From Puffinus mauretanicus (Eukaryota; Chordata; Aves; Procellariiformes; Procellariidae): a DNA stretch of 64,000 nucleotides. Positions 1-16,768 of the stretch are shown here, one piece after another. Under the pieces are notes generated by a model. The model ran no database searches, was not told the origin of the DNA, and worked only from the letters and a program-made list of their open reading frames with translations. A program made the translations under genes and the position numbers. Numbering within the stretch: the first letter of the stretch is position 1; the number at the start of each line of letters is the position of its first letter. Location of the stretch: NCBI GenBank assembly GCA_023333565.1, contig JAJKFH010001538.1:2035001-2099000 (forward strand). The letters run 5' to 3'.

Positions 1-358
1 CAAAAATTCTGCAGATGTGTTTTATATACTGCAGAGGGAAAAATCTGACGGCAGAAGCGGTGCTTTGGAAGCACGGCAGGCCTGAGCTCCGAGTTATTTA
101 TTTCCATTGATGGCTCTTGATGTTCTTTCTGAAGTTTCGATCATCAAGAAACTTGAGAATGAGCTTTTTATGATGGTGCTAAAGACAGACATTGGCAACA
201 GCCGAGTTTCACCTCAAATCCTGATGCCACTGAAGCATCTCCAAAGTTTTTTACTTTTCTCTATAGGCTAGCACCTTTTTTTATTCTTTTTGGAAGTATT
301 AAAGCAGAACCAACCTTTGAGTTCAGCTTATTCAATTTCCTACTGCTATTTTTTTCAG

Positions 359-514
359 TTTCTATCTGGACATCCTGGATTTGTCAAGGAGATTTTCTCC
401 TGTGAAGAACATGAAATAAAAACATCTCAGCTGTGGCGCTACATAAATCGTATCATTGCACTGGGGATATGTACTGTACTTGGTAATTTTCTGATGGCTG
501 CTCTGGCATTTTGA
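359..514 (+). other. Exon-like open frame with acceptor-like site and poly(A) signal; coding status unknown
   Basis: A pyrimidine-rich run ending TTTTTTTCAG at 358 is followed in phase 0 by 51 codons ending in TGA at 512-514, and AATAAA occurs at 557-562. The translation ends with a hydrophobic stretch (ALGICTVLGNFLMAALAF) that could span a membrane, after a charged segment around SCEEHEIKTSQLWRY. The upstream part of the frame has no ATG start, so it would have to be spliced from elsewhere or be chance. I do not recognise a family. It lies antisense to FSTL4. Confidence 0.2.
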
Positions 515-3500
515 TTAAAAAATTAGCACTGCAGCTCTGTAGTGCTATACAATATCAATAAAGTATGTGCTAAATGAACTAAAAACTGGCTGACGGACAG
601 ATCTCAAAAAGCATTTCTCAGAGGGGACCACTCAAACGGGGCTGTTTCTAGCGGTGCTGCATGAAGAGTCATCCAAAGCCCAAACCTGTTCAACACATCG
701 AGACGTGGAATGAACACAGAAATCCCAGCTGACCGTACGGACACCAGAGAGTGATGGAGTGGAAGGCAGGACTGATGTACTGAGCTTTTTGGGTTGGCTA
801 GCAACCTGCACCCATACACAATAAAATATTTTAATATAACCACATATACAGTTACATATAACACATTGACCACGTGTCCAGGAACGGGGAATGCAGGACA
901 ACGAAAACCAGATAAGGTAACTAATCCTGCCTCCACCTGTAGCAGGGAAAAGGGTCAGTAAGTGACAAAACACACAACTGCGGCCAAAGACCAGTGTGAT
1001 CCCTGCCTGGATGGTGGGGAAGGGTAATACAGGCATGCGGGACATTCTACCCTCTGCACTGATGCTGGTGGTACTGAACCTAAAAGGCACCCCGAGCTAC
1101 CTAAGACAAATACAACATGAATCAGGAGCGGTAGTTGCAGTAGACACATCTGAGACAGATGTTAGATAGACTTTTTCTGATATATTAAGGAACTTTTTTG
1201 GCCTTAAAATGAATCTGCTAAACTAGTCGAAGAAAAGATGAAGAGCAGGTAGGTGGAGAAGCAATTCAAAGCATCCATGAGATGCCTGAAAGGGCCAAGA
1301 GAGAGGACATCCACAGCAGCTTTCCTTAGATGAAGGCAGATTTCAAAAGAAAAATACAGCTCTAGCAATTACCCACTAGGAAAAACAGGTAGAGAAAACA
1401 AGAAACAAGAGGAAACAGCAACTAAGATGTTCCAGTCTGTATGTAATAAAACAAGATCTAGGAAAGCCTGCCCAGGATGCTACCATATCACGCCTTTGAC
1501 CTCATTTAAAATCTTATGCATTTTAACTATGATTCTTCCCCATTTTTAGTGAAAATACATTTTTGCCTCATGACTACGCTGCATTAGCTTCACAAATTCC
1601 TCAGAAAGACAGACTTTGACTGAAAAAAAAAAAAGTAAATGCAACGCAGAAAATTTGGATCCAATTTCCAGAAATGGCGTCTGCTTTTGCAAGACCAGAA
1701 CGAAGCCCTCAGAAAGCCTGCACTTCCACACTCCCAGCTCATTGAAAAAGCAAATGATACTTTTTAGATCTCTACCTATGTGATCTGAAGGTGCACATGT
1801 ATGTCTAGGGCTGTCAGCCATTTTATGATCACACGTATTTGCTGTTCACTGATGTAATTTTGTGTCTGCAAGCAACCAAAAATACTATTATTTGTGTCTG
1901 TGAAATTGCTTCAGTGAACACTGCTGGTATGGATCAAATAATTTTTTGAGAAATGGTATTTGCCTGGTTTTATGCGCCAGTGAGTCACTCCTAAGTACTT
2001 ATAAATATTTAAATATTCTACTCCTGCAAGAGTGTGTGTAGACATTTGATATGGTTTGTACTACATCACCTCTGAAGCACAACTCCACATTGCAAATTCT
2101 TGCATTTGAAACCAAGATTAACAAATCAATACACCCTGAAAAGCATTTTAAAATCACCAGTACATTGTATTCTAGTGAGTTTTCTTTGCAATTTGTAGAC
2201 AATAGATTTCCAATAACAACTTGTAATTAGTTCATTTTCTCTTATTCAGTCGTTACATCTTAAGCCCGTTGACATTTTACAGATGGTATCTTTTGAAATG
2301 AGAGGTATTTGAAAAACTACTAGAGTTTGGCAAGTCGCACGTGAGTGCACCAGTTCCAGCATGCAACTGATAAGTCTGTGCAGAAAGAAACAGCAAAACC
2401 AGTGTCAGATACTCTCTCTGCCTTTTCCTGACAAAATCCGGACAGCAATTCTTGACCAAAAAGCATGAAATCACAATAATTTTAACCATGTCTACATTTG
2501 CCATTAATTCTGCCAAAATTTTATTTCAGCAGACTCTGTTAATTCAAATCATAATGCCAAAATGTATAAACTAAGCAGAGAACAAAACTGAACAGCAATC
2601 CTGGTTAGATGAACTAATCTCTGATGTCAACGGAACATCAAATGTTTCCAAAAAATGTTTTCCAAAACGGAAACATTCCCTTTTTTGGCCTAGGGCAAAA
2701 CCATGTCCCTCTTTCCACCGTTAAAGATGCATCCACATGCAACGTATTTTTTCCTATCTGAGCATTCTTAGTTTTTTCTCTGGAACTGTATTTTAGGTTT
2801 GAAGCATTTTTTCTTAGAACAAACTTGTCGTTCTTGCTACAAATTAATTCTGTTTTTTTTTTTTTCTCTGAGAAAATGTCTTTTACTTCATTCAAAATGC
2901 AGCAAAACAATTGAGAATAACACCAAAACCTGACTCTGACAGCTGCTTTGTGGAACTGCAAACAATGCAGGGCACTTTGCTGGCGCTCAGTGATAGATTT
3001 TAGACTTGAAGCTGAGAACTGAAGATTTTCACAATGAGAAGAGTTTTAAAAGAGAGCGAAAAAGAAATCACCTTCTTTGCAGAATGTGTTTCTTTGATAG
3101 CAAGGGAGAAAAAAAAAAGAAAATCAAAGCAAGAAAATTTTCCAGATTAAAAATTACCTGCCCACTAAAATGCAGTAAGGATGAACTCAGATATCCCCAC
3201 TGGCATCCTACCAGTCAAAAATTACATTTCCAGGTGCAACAGAATCATTCCTAGTGCTCAAGCCAGGCATCTTACACTCCATTTATGAGCAAAGCTGCTG
3301 AAGATGATCTAAAAAGTTGGAACTTACTGAGCAGGGAGATCCCAAGAGCTGATCAAAGACACCCCTGACATCAAGCACGAGCCTGGAGCTCAGCCCTGAG
3401 CTGGAACACGGGCATCAGCCCACGCACGGAGAGCCCCTGAGCACTGGTTTCTCTATCTCCACTTTGCTAAGCTGCTGCGTCCACCTACAACGCAACACTG

Positions 3501-6160
3501 CCGGCTTGGTCCTAATAAAGCCTAAAAACCCAGCGCAGGATCACAGCTTGGCTGCGGAAACGCTGGTTACTAAATGCTGTTGCAGTGACTTGAATGCTTG
3601 TTGGTTTTTCCCCATCCTCTCTGCTAGGCCAGTCTGCTCCTGCTACAGAAATCAGCTAAATAGTTTTAAATTTCTGCTTTTTGCTTGATTTTTAACTTTT
3701 AGTTTTGTTTTTGCTGTAAGATTGCACTATTAAATTCATGATTTCAGAAAATGCCCAATAAGTTGCCTTTATCCCCAGTATCACGGCTGCCCATCATTCC
3801 TCAAGGCAAGCAGGAATCGGTTGCTTTGGCCAACTGAAGGAAACCTCATTTCTCTCCTGAATAGGTCACACCACCTCTAACACTGCCTCAAATCGAAAGG
3901 AGAGGCCGGTGCTCCCCTGCTTGCCAAGACGTGTTTGAAGTTTAGGTATCACATAGCTCACAGGAGAAGCAAATCAATGGTGGTAAGCTAATGAATTATT
4001 TCCAAGTTTGTACCAGTATCTGCAGCAACATGAAAGAAAAATCACATACCAGGGAGATTACAGCTGAAAAGGCAAAGCATGGTGCACAAATTGTCAATAT
4101 TTTAGGACTATGATTTGATCCTGTAGATAACTGTTGCTACAACATTGCTTAAGAGAACACCTCAAGCAAAACATTTTATCTCACAATATAGTTGTCCAAT
4201 ATAATTAACCAGGCTTGACCAATCTAGCTGGAAGGTAGCAGTAACAAATACCCAACCCTACGTGCCATGCCATCGAGGAGATGTAAAGATGTGAGTAAAC
4301 ACTTCATCTGAACATGGAATTTAGAGATGTGATTTCTGCTGGAACAGCTGGCTCGCCAGGTGTATGTGGAGTACGTATATTATGGACATATTTTTCTAAA
4401 TACGAGTATTCATTTTCCTCACACAGAATTTATTTATCACCTCCCTTAAGATGAGATGTCTATCAAGAACAGTTACACTTCTGAAAGCGTCCTTCCTCAC
4501 ACAACAACCCCCTCTCCCACTTGACCCAACAGCCCCTTTTTAGGTTTTGTTCCCTCTTCCTCACGGTAGAGCTCGGCTTTTCCCCGGCTAGCATCAATCT
4601 CCGTGCTTTTGGGACAATTACAAAGCCTCACCCTAAAGTAGTTCCCAGCGAATCAGAAATATGCACACCTCAAAGATAAATCCGTTTTATACTCCACACT
4701 TCTAACGAGTCTCCGGAGGGTACCTGGAGGGGCCAGGGACGGACGGCTCGCTCCTCTACACCGCGCGGTTGCATTGCCTGGCGGGCAATACAGCTACCAG
4801 AGATTTTAGGATCACTGCAGCAAATCTGGAGCCAGTCCAACGCTGCTTCTCTGCATCGGCAGTGATTTATCCAACATCCATGCCCAGCCCAGGCTCCCGA
4901 TTCATTTTTTCACCCAGTTTGTTCAAATTCACCCTTCTCTCCGGCTTCCCAGTGCCCAGCTGCAGTGCTGGGAAAGCCCCAGAACACGAGTCCACGCCGT
5001 GGGCTGGTACCATCTGTCCTCCCCAGCTCTTATCCAGCATTTCCCTGACCTTCCGCTGCAAGCATATATATCCCATTTTCGTATTTCTCCATAGTGCTTT
5101 TTTGATAAATATTAAGGACAGGTAAAAAAAGGAAAATCTGAACTAAAACAGAATCAGGGAAGAAAGCAACTCCTTTTAAAGAGTACAACACCATTAAAAG
5201 AGGAAGTTTGAGAGAAGAGCATATTGATCCTGCAGCCTCTTCTGCATTCATTGCTGCATGAAATATGCTCCTTCTAAACAACATTTCTGTTCTTTAGATA
5301 ATACCATATCCATAGATGATAACACATCTCTCACCTTGGAGAAACAGCAATTTGCTGTCTACATGTAACATATATGCGTAAATGCTTGGGAAATAACAAC
5401 TGGACTGAAAAATAACAATTCAGTGTTTTTCTTTCAAACTGCCTTTGTAGGTTTTTTTGGTCCAGATATGACATCAAGGATCTCAAAATGTCGCTGCAGA
5501 GCCACTAGAAAGCATGTGATAGAGCAGCCTTCAAGAGGCTGGGAAGCACAGGGCACGCAAGGCGACCTCGGTGAGACGTGATGGCGTCGAGACAGGGAAA
5601 TTATCTTGGGGTGTAATTTCTAACCTGACCTAGTGAAATACTCCTGGTCTTCTATACAATCTCAGTTGCTTTCTAAACCCAGTGTGACCTACTGGGAAGA
5701 GCTGCTGTGGGGTAGCAAAGATGCTTGCAAAAGGCCTTTTCTGTGCTTTCAAAAATGTAATGAAATGCAAAGGCAAGCTGTGAGAAGTGGATGTTGGTTA
5801 GGAGAGCGCTCTAACTGGCAATGAGCTAGAATTTAAGGGGATTTTATCGCAGGGTTAATAACTTCTTATTAGCTAAACAATGTTGACAAGATAAAGGCAT
5901 TTTGATGGAATGCATGTTTTCCCTCTCTTTGACATATTTGTATTACAAATTGACCTGTCCACATTGATGATAATATAGATCTAGAAGATTACACCAATTT
6001 TTTTTCTTCAGCTGGGCTTTCACATCTGCCAACCTGCTACTTTCCCATTAGGGAAGACAACAGGAATGCCAAAAGTGACATGCCTAATTCTAATGACCTC
6101 CAGTCAGATACGGTTCCAGAAGTTATATCCAAAAATCACTTGTCTGAGCATATTTAAAGT

Positions 6161-6230
6161 ATGACTCAGCTGGGTGATGTGCTTGCCAATTCACCAGAGT
6201 ATCTCCATGCTGATTAATTAGATGCATGCT
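6161..6230. promoter_or_regulatory. Candidate enhancer motif cluster (AP-1/MAF-like and homeodomain words)
   Basis: TGACTCAGC (AP-1/MAF half-site type) at about 6162 is followed by TGATTAATTAGATGCATGC at about 6211, which contains overlapping TAATTA-type homeodomain words and an ATGCAT palindrome. This is motif reading only; such words are frequent by chance in AT-rich DNA. Confidence 0.25.
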
Positions 6231-6732
6231 CTGCTTTAGCTCTTATGACAACTAAGCCTTTCATTTATTACTCATTTATTGAATCTTTGTGACAATATAA
6301 AGAAAAGACAGCAGACAAATATACTTGCTAGTACTCTCTCTGTTTTTGGAATGTGAAAATCTCAAGATCATCATATTAAAAATGATTTTTTTAAACTATG
6401 ATCCTGAGCCTGCTTATCTAATAAAATTTATTAATGAGAAATTAGAAGATACCTACAAGTTGTTCTTGCCAGAGCTGCCAGGAGAGCATTTAATCCGTCT
6501 CATACGTTACTTATGTATGATTAAGGTGATTCGAAAAGGGATACTTTAATCCTGTGTTAATAGAGATTTCTAATCACCCCCATACAGATAAGCAAAGTCC
6601 CTAAAAGGTGTATTCTTGGGATTCAGGAAAAAAAGAACTTTCAAAAAATCAGAAGAAAGATGATGCATTAGATAGGGTTAGTAGGAGGGCCACTATTTCT
6701 GTCCATAATCTGAAACTGTGCATTAGATGTGT

Positions 6733-6765
6733 ATGCAAATGATTAGCATGATTAGAAATGATTAT
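6733..6765. promoter_or_regulatory. Candidate POU/homeodomain motif cluster
   Basis: A perfect octamer ATGCAAAT at 6733 is followed within 25 bases by two GATTAG words. Such clusters are common in vertebrate neural enhancers. Conservation is unknown. Confidence 0.25.
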
Positions 6766-9201
6766 TAAAACCAGCACCTATTAGATGTAGTGCTTGCAAT
6801 GGTGAAACCACGTTTCAGAAAAGGTAAGAGATTGGATTCTTCTCATCCATGCACTTTTCATTCATGTACAGCTGATCAACATGGATGGGGATCAAAAATG
6901 CCCTTTGAATCTCTGTGGGTCTTGAAGAGAGGCGATGGGTCAAGAGAAAGCAAGACACACACGGAGTGAAAGAAAGAGACCATCTTGTGGCTCTGTAAGT
7001 TACAGAAAGGCCATGAGACTCTTTAAAATGAAATGCAACTTCTAAAGCAGCACAAGAATAACAAATTGGAAAGCTCTTCACATTATCAAGGTCATCTTCA
7101 AACCTTTCTAACACTGCAACACTATACCAGAGCACGGTGCACCGAAACAGATGTAACGGAGTTTCTGAGAGGATAAATTAGATTGAGACTTTTTGATGTC
7201 ACTGAATTCTGGTAATTATGTTCCTCAGCTTGCTGAGCAGCCATCCCCGCAGCCTGCTGCCAGCATGCAAAAATGAGTGGCTTGGGTGAATTTCAAGCCA
7301 CAAAAGGATCACCCTAATGGGCCACAAATATGAAAAATGTGTGGGATGTTGTACCTTTAAACTACTGTTGCAAGCCAAATTCTGGCTCATAACGAAGCAG
7401 AAATTTCATAAACACTTAAAGGACTGCGAACCAAAGTATGTGCTTAAGACAAGTGTTTGAAGTATTTTTGAAATGTTTTTCCTACATCGTGTAATAAAGT
7501 AAAGAAAAAAGATATACTAAAGTTCACTTACAGAGTCCCCAAAATTTCTAAAGTCACAAGCAAAAAACTTTGTTTTTAAATTAAAAACTGATGAGCCATT
7601 AACTGCTCTTGATAAAAGTGGAGATTCTGGGAAAACTGAAAACGGAGAATAAGTCTGATTTTCAGCTTCAGATGGCGAACAATTCTCTTCATATACAAAA
7701 TCCTTTTGATAGACACTCATTGTTACGCCTTGGGTTTTGTTACAATATTTTTGCAGTTTATTGATTACTATCTCTGTTCATTGGCTAATATTTTGTACTT
7801 GTCTTATTTTCATTGCCTACTTAAAATTCACTGAACCAAAAACTCATACAAATGACTCCTGGAATTTAGCTTTGAGTTGCTGTGACTTTGAGAACCCATT
7901 GATCCAAATATGCTCCCAAATAACTGTGTGTCAAGCCTTTATAGCTGGGTTAATTCACTTTATGGCCTTCTTAATGTATGAGGTTTTATGTTTTACTGTA
8001 TATCTGCTGGTTTGAGTGTGCTCTGTTGAATTAAATGCATATGCGGTTCAAACAGGTCCAAGGTGACAACTGAGGCTAATTTTAAAGCACTTTAAACATT
8101 ATTATCCAAAGTTGGGTTTTTTTATGAAAAGCCAGAAGTCAAGAAAACAGCAACCACTCTCTTTAGAAAACAGGATATCTGGCAAAAATAGAGGTTCTGC
8201 ATTAGCATCATGGCTCGCCAAAGAGCATCAACGAGGAATGTGCTGGTGCACAACACATGGTGACTCACGCACACCAAGCTTTTCCCACCGAGCAGGCGCC
8301 GGAGCAGGGTGCCCTGATTTAGAAAGGGAAATCAAGGGGTACTGAAATTACTTTGTGTTTAAAATGCCATATGCAAAGATTTGAGAATCCAGCTTAAGAG
8401 GTAACCAGCTTGTTATTGGCCTTTTGCCTGCACTCAACAGTTCAACAGCTGAATCCTGGTTTTGTTTAAAGAGCATTAACAATGTCTTTGATCAACCACA
8501 TACAAACACATACAAGATAGCTCCCTATCCTCACTGTTGCAAAACCCCCCACATTTTGTGTCTGTCTTTTTTAGTATCCCAAAGGGACAGGCATCAATAA
8601 AACTTTTTATCATCCAGGTGAAGGAGACAATGTGGACCTTTTCCAGGGAAGGACTTCAATAAATGCTTAACTTAAAGCATGAAGTTATGAAGATAAATGG
8701 GATAACATAAGTACTTATTTTTTCACACTGAGTAGCTCAGTGATCTAGTGATCCTTGCAAATGGTGCTGAGAGATGTATCGAGATTGCACACCATAATCC
8801 ACTTACTAACACGGAAACAAAATGCAAAAAACATCATTTCCAGGCAGAATATTCAGTAAAACACCTTCCCCCACAGCAAACTAACTCACATTACCACAAG
8901 ACATTTGGACAGGTTTCAACCCTGTTTCCTCAGGGTTACTCAGAAACCACATGCTCAGGTCTACAGACCTGCCCAGTTCACCAACATCCATTGCCGTCAA
9001 CAAGAAGCCATCAACAAAAAGCACAACAAAATACAAAAGAAAACAACAAGCCCCAGACACTTTTACCAACCTCCTAGTTCATGCTTATCCTTTGGAGCAC
9101 AGTAACCTTTAGAAACAAGCCTTCCATAGTATTTTCATGGCATTAAATACAAAAAGGGATTATCTTTGCTGACGATGTCTGGGAAGACAACATTGCCATC
9201 A

Positions 9202-12955
<3,754 letters not shown>

Positions 12956-13146
12956 CTGAGCCAGTTCAGAGCTGCTGAGATGCCCATCACTGTTTATATC
13001 CAAGTGCTTAAACATATCTTCAACTAAGGAGCGCTTCTGGGATACTCTGTCCTCGACCGGGCTGCTCGGTGGGCTCTGCCGATGAGCCTGCAGGTCCAGG
13101 AGGATGCTTTTGAGCCGGCTGTACTCTGCCATCGTACACGTGTCAC
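12956..13146 (-). CDS. FSTL4: FSTL4 exon: linker and EF-hand 1
   Basis: This is a 191-nt exon: two bases that finish the Gly codon begun in the Kazal exon, then 63 whole codons from DTCTMAEYSRL to SSSELAQ. The acceptor is a pyrimidine-rich run ending in TTTTAG, and the donor is CAG/GTGGGT, so it ends in phase 0. Residues 1-20 form the conserved TMAEYSRLK helix after the Kazal domain. Residues 21-36 are a Ser/Pro-rich linker. Residues 37-63 hold an EF-hand whose loop, DINSDGHLSSSE (residues 49-60, bases 12965-13000), has Asp1, Asn3, Asp5, Gly6 and Glu12, so it should bind calcium. SQKRSLVEDMF and HLSSSELAQ favour FSTL4 over FSTL5. The open frame continues past both ends into intron sequence, so the splice sites rather than the frame define the exon. 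Confidence 0.93.
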
Positions 13147-14075
13147 CTAAAAGATAAGACCGCATTACCGGACCATGTACATTCGCCTTGATCTTTTTAA
13201 AGGACTGAGCTCCTGAAGGGAAAAATAAAGCACAGTTGAAGACAGGCTGCCTGCATATACAGCACCACTCAGCTCTGCACTTGAGGAGCTCCTGTAGTCA
13301 TCACCTTTTGTAACAGCTGGCAGTTTTTCTAAATCCTGCTGTCAGGGATGCTCTCCAGCATGTTACCTTCCAGATTGTAGGGCTTCGGTTACAGAGTTCC
13401 ACACTTGGCTTTGTAATCCCCACCCATATTAAATTGGCTCTACATTTTTCTAAAGATAAAATAAATTAATCTATCCTGTGATTATAACATTAAAAATAAA
13501 CCTGGGGAAGCTGATGTTTAGAAAGCACGACAAACATAAACAAATGGCACCCCTGAGTATCACCCTGTGCCAAACATGGGGCTGATCTTAAGGAACCCTC
13601 GAAGGCAGCCCAAGGTGATAAGAGGGCTGGAGGGAGGACAGCGAGGAGCCCCCGCGGCTGGGGTGTCGCTGGTGCCTGCACACATCACCCCGCTGCAGAC
13701 CGACATAAATGCTTTCCTCAGCCCCTGACCAGGGAAAAAAGTCATTCTTCTTCTCCAGGGAACACCTTGCTCTGATTTAAGGGGATCCTCCTAGAGGAGA
13801 AACACATCCACATGCCCAAAACGGTATAAGATGTTACGGCCCTTTTCTGCTCAAGTGCTGTCTGGCACAGTTTGGCAGAATGAAGAACGGCAACTGTCTT
13901 TTTTGTGCAAATCTGTTTCCTTTAGTGTAGACCACAGCGGCTGGTGCCTCGCAGGAACCTGGCTGACATTGCCTTGGAGCGGACACTGGAGCACCCTCAC
14001 GCTCCAGCTGTCCCACGCTGTGTGGGCATCAACCATCACCTACCAACAGTACCAACACGTTCAGCTGTTCCCGTT

Positions 14076-14135
14076 AGATGCCCTTTTCTCTATAATGTAT
14101 TTTCTCTGTAATGAGATGCCCTTATTCTCTATAAT
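14076..14135 (+). repeat. Short direct duplication, 38-bp step
   Basis: AGATGCCCTTTTCTCTATAA at 14076 recurs as AGATGCCCTTATTCTCTATA at 14114, with TTTTCTCTGTAATG between them. It looks like a local tandem duplication. Confidence 0.7.
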
Positions 14136-14713
14136 GATGGTTTTAAAACAATTTTTTTATTTTAAGTCCCATCATTGTCCCTATTGGATTAAATCTGAGG
14201 GAACCTGGTCTCACCTCAGTTTAAGGGACAATACCCTTGTAGATCAGCTCCCCAAAGACTCCAAACATTATTCCTCTGAAAAATAACAGAAGACTGGCAC
14301 ACTGACAACTAGCGTTCCTGTCCTTTTCTTGCTGAGCTGCACCATTTTTTATCCTCTGGTACCACTCCAACCAAAACCCAATTAATATTCCAGGTGGGAG
14401 GCACTTCTCTGATAGCAAACCCATCTACTGTCAAGATTTTTTTTTTTTTCCACCCTTCATATTTTGTGCCCACAGCTTCAAAAGCACCATGACTTGAGAA
14501 GGTAAGACAGGACACAGAAGCTGGACATGCGTTCACCAGTCAGGTCAGTGCCCTACTGCTACGTGAGCAACAACTGCAAGACAGGGCTTATCTTCCACCC
14601 CGAACTCAGACCCTTCTATAGTTCTGAGGGTTTCTCACTGGTCAGGGATACTAAGCAAATTTTTTCCTTCTCTCTAAACAACCTCCAAAGAGCTCTTGGT
14701 CCCACATAGGATC

Positions 14714-14740
14714 AGTCTCATTTTATGGAAAAATGAGACT
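14714..14740. repeat. Perfect 11-bp inverted repeat with 5-base loop
   Basis: AGTCTCATTTT, loop ATGGA, then AAAATGAGACT. It is strand-symmetric apart from the loop. It is too short for a microRNA precursor. Confidence 0.85.
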
Positions 14741-16718
14741 ACTCAGCTACTATTAGTCTTGTTATCATTTCTGGTCCCCACCGCCAAACATGTCATTTGA
14801 AGGCAGTATGAAGAAATTTCTTTCTTCCAATCACGTGCTTATTTAAGAGAAAAATTGATTGCCGTATCCAGTGTAATCAAGCAATTTTGCAATCCTGTTG
14901 TAAATACCATTTTAGCTACTGCAATAATAGTTTTTTTCTGATCTGGAGTTTTCTTTTCTCTTCAGTCAAATCTTAATCCCAGAGATGTAAGGAAGGCTAA
15001 TGAAGACAGAGAAATCTACTTAATTTGCTTCCACCTCTGTTTCTCCTTTGTGGTTTCCATTCATGAGCACAAGCACAGCTACTGGCAAGCCACACGGTGA
15101 CACTCGGGTGGGCTGACCCCCTTACATGGTCCTCCCCGTGGTGGAGACCACCCCGTGCCCGGGTCTGCATGTGCATCGCAGCCACCAGATCTGCTCACCC
15201 CGACAGCTCCCTTCAAGCCCTTTTTATTTCTCACTTCTTCCTCCTGCCAACTTTTGCCAGTAGCATATGCCAAAGCAGCTCTTCCTTTACGCCCTCCAGA
15301 CCTTTTATTTTCTGCAGTTGGGTCTTTTTTTCCAGATACTCCCTAACTGCTGCCTGGCGCAGCGCTTTCCCAGCCTTCCTACCTTGCTGGCCTTCTGACC
15401 CACCTCCACCTTAACCCTCTTTCAGACCACAAAAGGCAGAGTTGGAAAAGGACCTAAATACTTCTGAAGCCCCCTCATCTCTTCCAATAGCCCTTCTCAC
15501 TTTATTAGGCTTATATTGACAACTTCTCTGGCTAACAGCTATCCCTGGCACCAGTCTGATACCATGCAGCTGCTTGGAGAATTAACTGGGTGTGACACAG
15601 TTCCTTGAACACTGAAGCCTCAGCCCAAACTGAGCACAACTGCATGTTTGAACAGAATTTCCAGCACGAATTGTGTGTCAATGCAATAGCATGACGCAGA
15701 TTCTAGAAGGACGAGAAGCCAGTGAGAATGCATCCAGCAAAGGTGCGCTTGGAGCATCTTGCTCAGCAAAACAGAAGCAATACGTGAAGGGTGGATGCTC
15801 CAATCCACACACCGCATCTCGCTTCACACACCTGTGGGACCTGACCAGGACACCCACTGGTGACGCACCCAGGCTCTCGACTGCTTTGCATGGTGTGAGC
15901 TGGGAGACGGCGATTTCCTTTCACTGCGTTATAACCCCCCGTGATTTTTCCATGCTCTGAAAATAAAGCCACCACAAAAAAAAGTAGACACTCATCTGGG
16001 CTGCAAGACAGCCCAAGGTAGGTGTGCTCATTTTGGGACTTTCAGAGGGTCACAGCCATGCTGCAGCCTCCAGATGGGATGGCATGAAGAGTGAAATAAA
16101 GGAAACCACAGAAGGACAGAGTTGGTGACAGCCTCTGGCAGCAACTCCCAAATGCTGCTATAAACTCCCAATACTTCCCCCCCTCCCACCCCCACTACTC
16201 TGTGTCCAGGGTCAGGGACCATCCACCCAGCATGGCAGGATAATGCCATTCCACTGCGTACACAGGAAAGAAAACGGGCAATGAGACAATTATGTCTCCT
16301 ATTTAAAAATAAGTTCAGTTTCACATGCTGTTAACACACGCCACAGTCGGAAGGTCAGAAGGTGCCCTCGGCCCCTGTTAAAACTGTTCCAAAACCTCAT
16401 TATCTTCACTTCCCTCTGGAGAAAATGACACTATTCAGCTCTGCTGGAAGCAGATCCCGCGGCATCTCTCCACAGTGTGGATGTGACAGACTCCGTGGGT
16501 CTTGCACCTTTGGACATTTTCCCCTGACATCTGAGACATCTGAAGGTTGCAGTGACGCACAAGCAGGCGCTTCAGAGCACGGCACTGTATCCGCTCAGCA
16601 GCATGTGATGCGCAAAGCAACGAGTAAAAGCAATAAAGTTCTGTCCCAGGGGTGCGAGGTTAATAATTTGTGCTTCTTTGGCTGAACTAAAAGACTGATA
16701 GGAAAACCCACTAAAACT

Positions 16719-16768
16719 GTAATATATATATGCATATAAATATAAATGTATAATTTATATATTTAATC
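16719..16768 (+). repeat. AT-rich low-complexity stretch
   Basis: About 50 bases almost wholly of A and T, with alternating TATA words and a few single G or C bases. Confidence 0.8.

Noticed and set aside
7517..7720. Minus-strand frame checked as a possible next FSTL4 exon
   Set aside because: Its translation shows no Ig-domain pattern and no sequence continuing the AFQV junction.
8650..8675. L2-like tail (CAATAAATGCTTAA)
   Set aside because: Too short and common in AT-rich DNA; no upstream L2 body seen.
13831..14286. 151-codon open frame on the plus strand
   Set aside because: It overlaps other frames on the opposite strand and spans a local tandem duplication. No domain recognised.
15430..15500. 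Possible CR1 fragment (AGAGTTGGAAAAGGACCT)
   Set aside because: Only one short block resembles CR1, and the neighbouring sequence does not continue the match.
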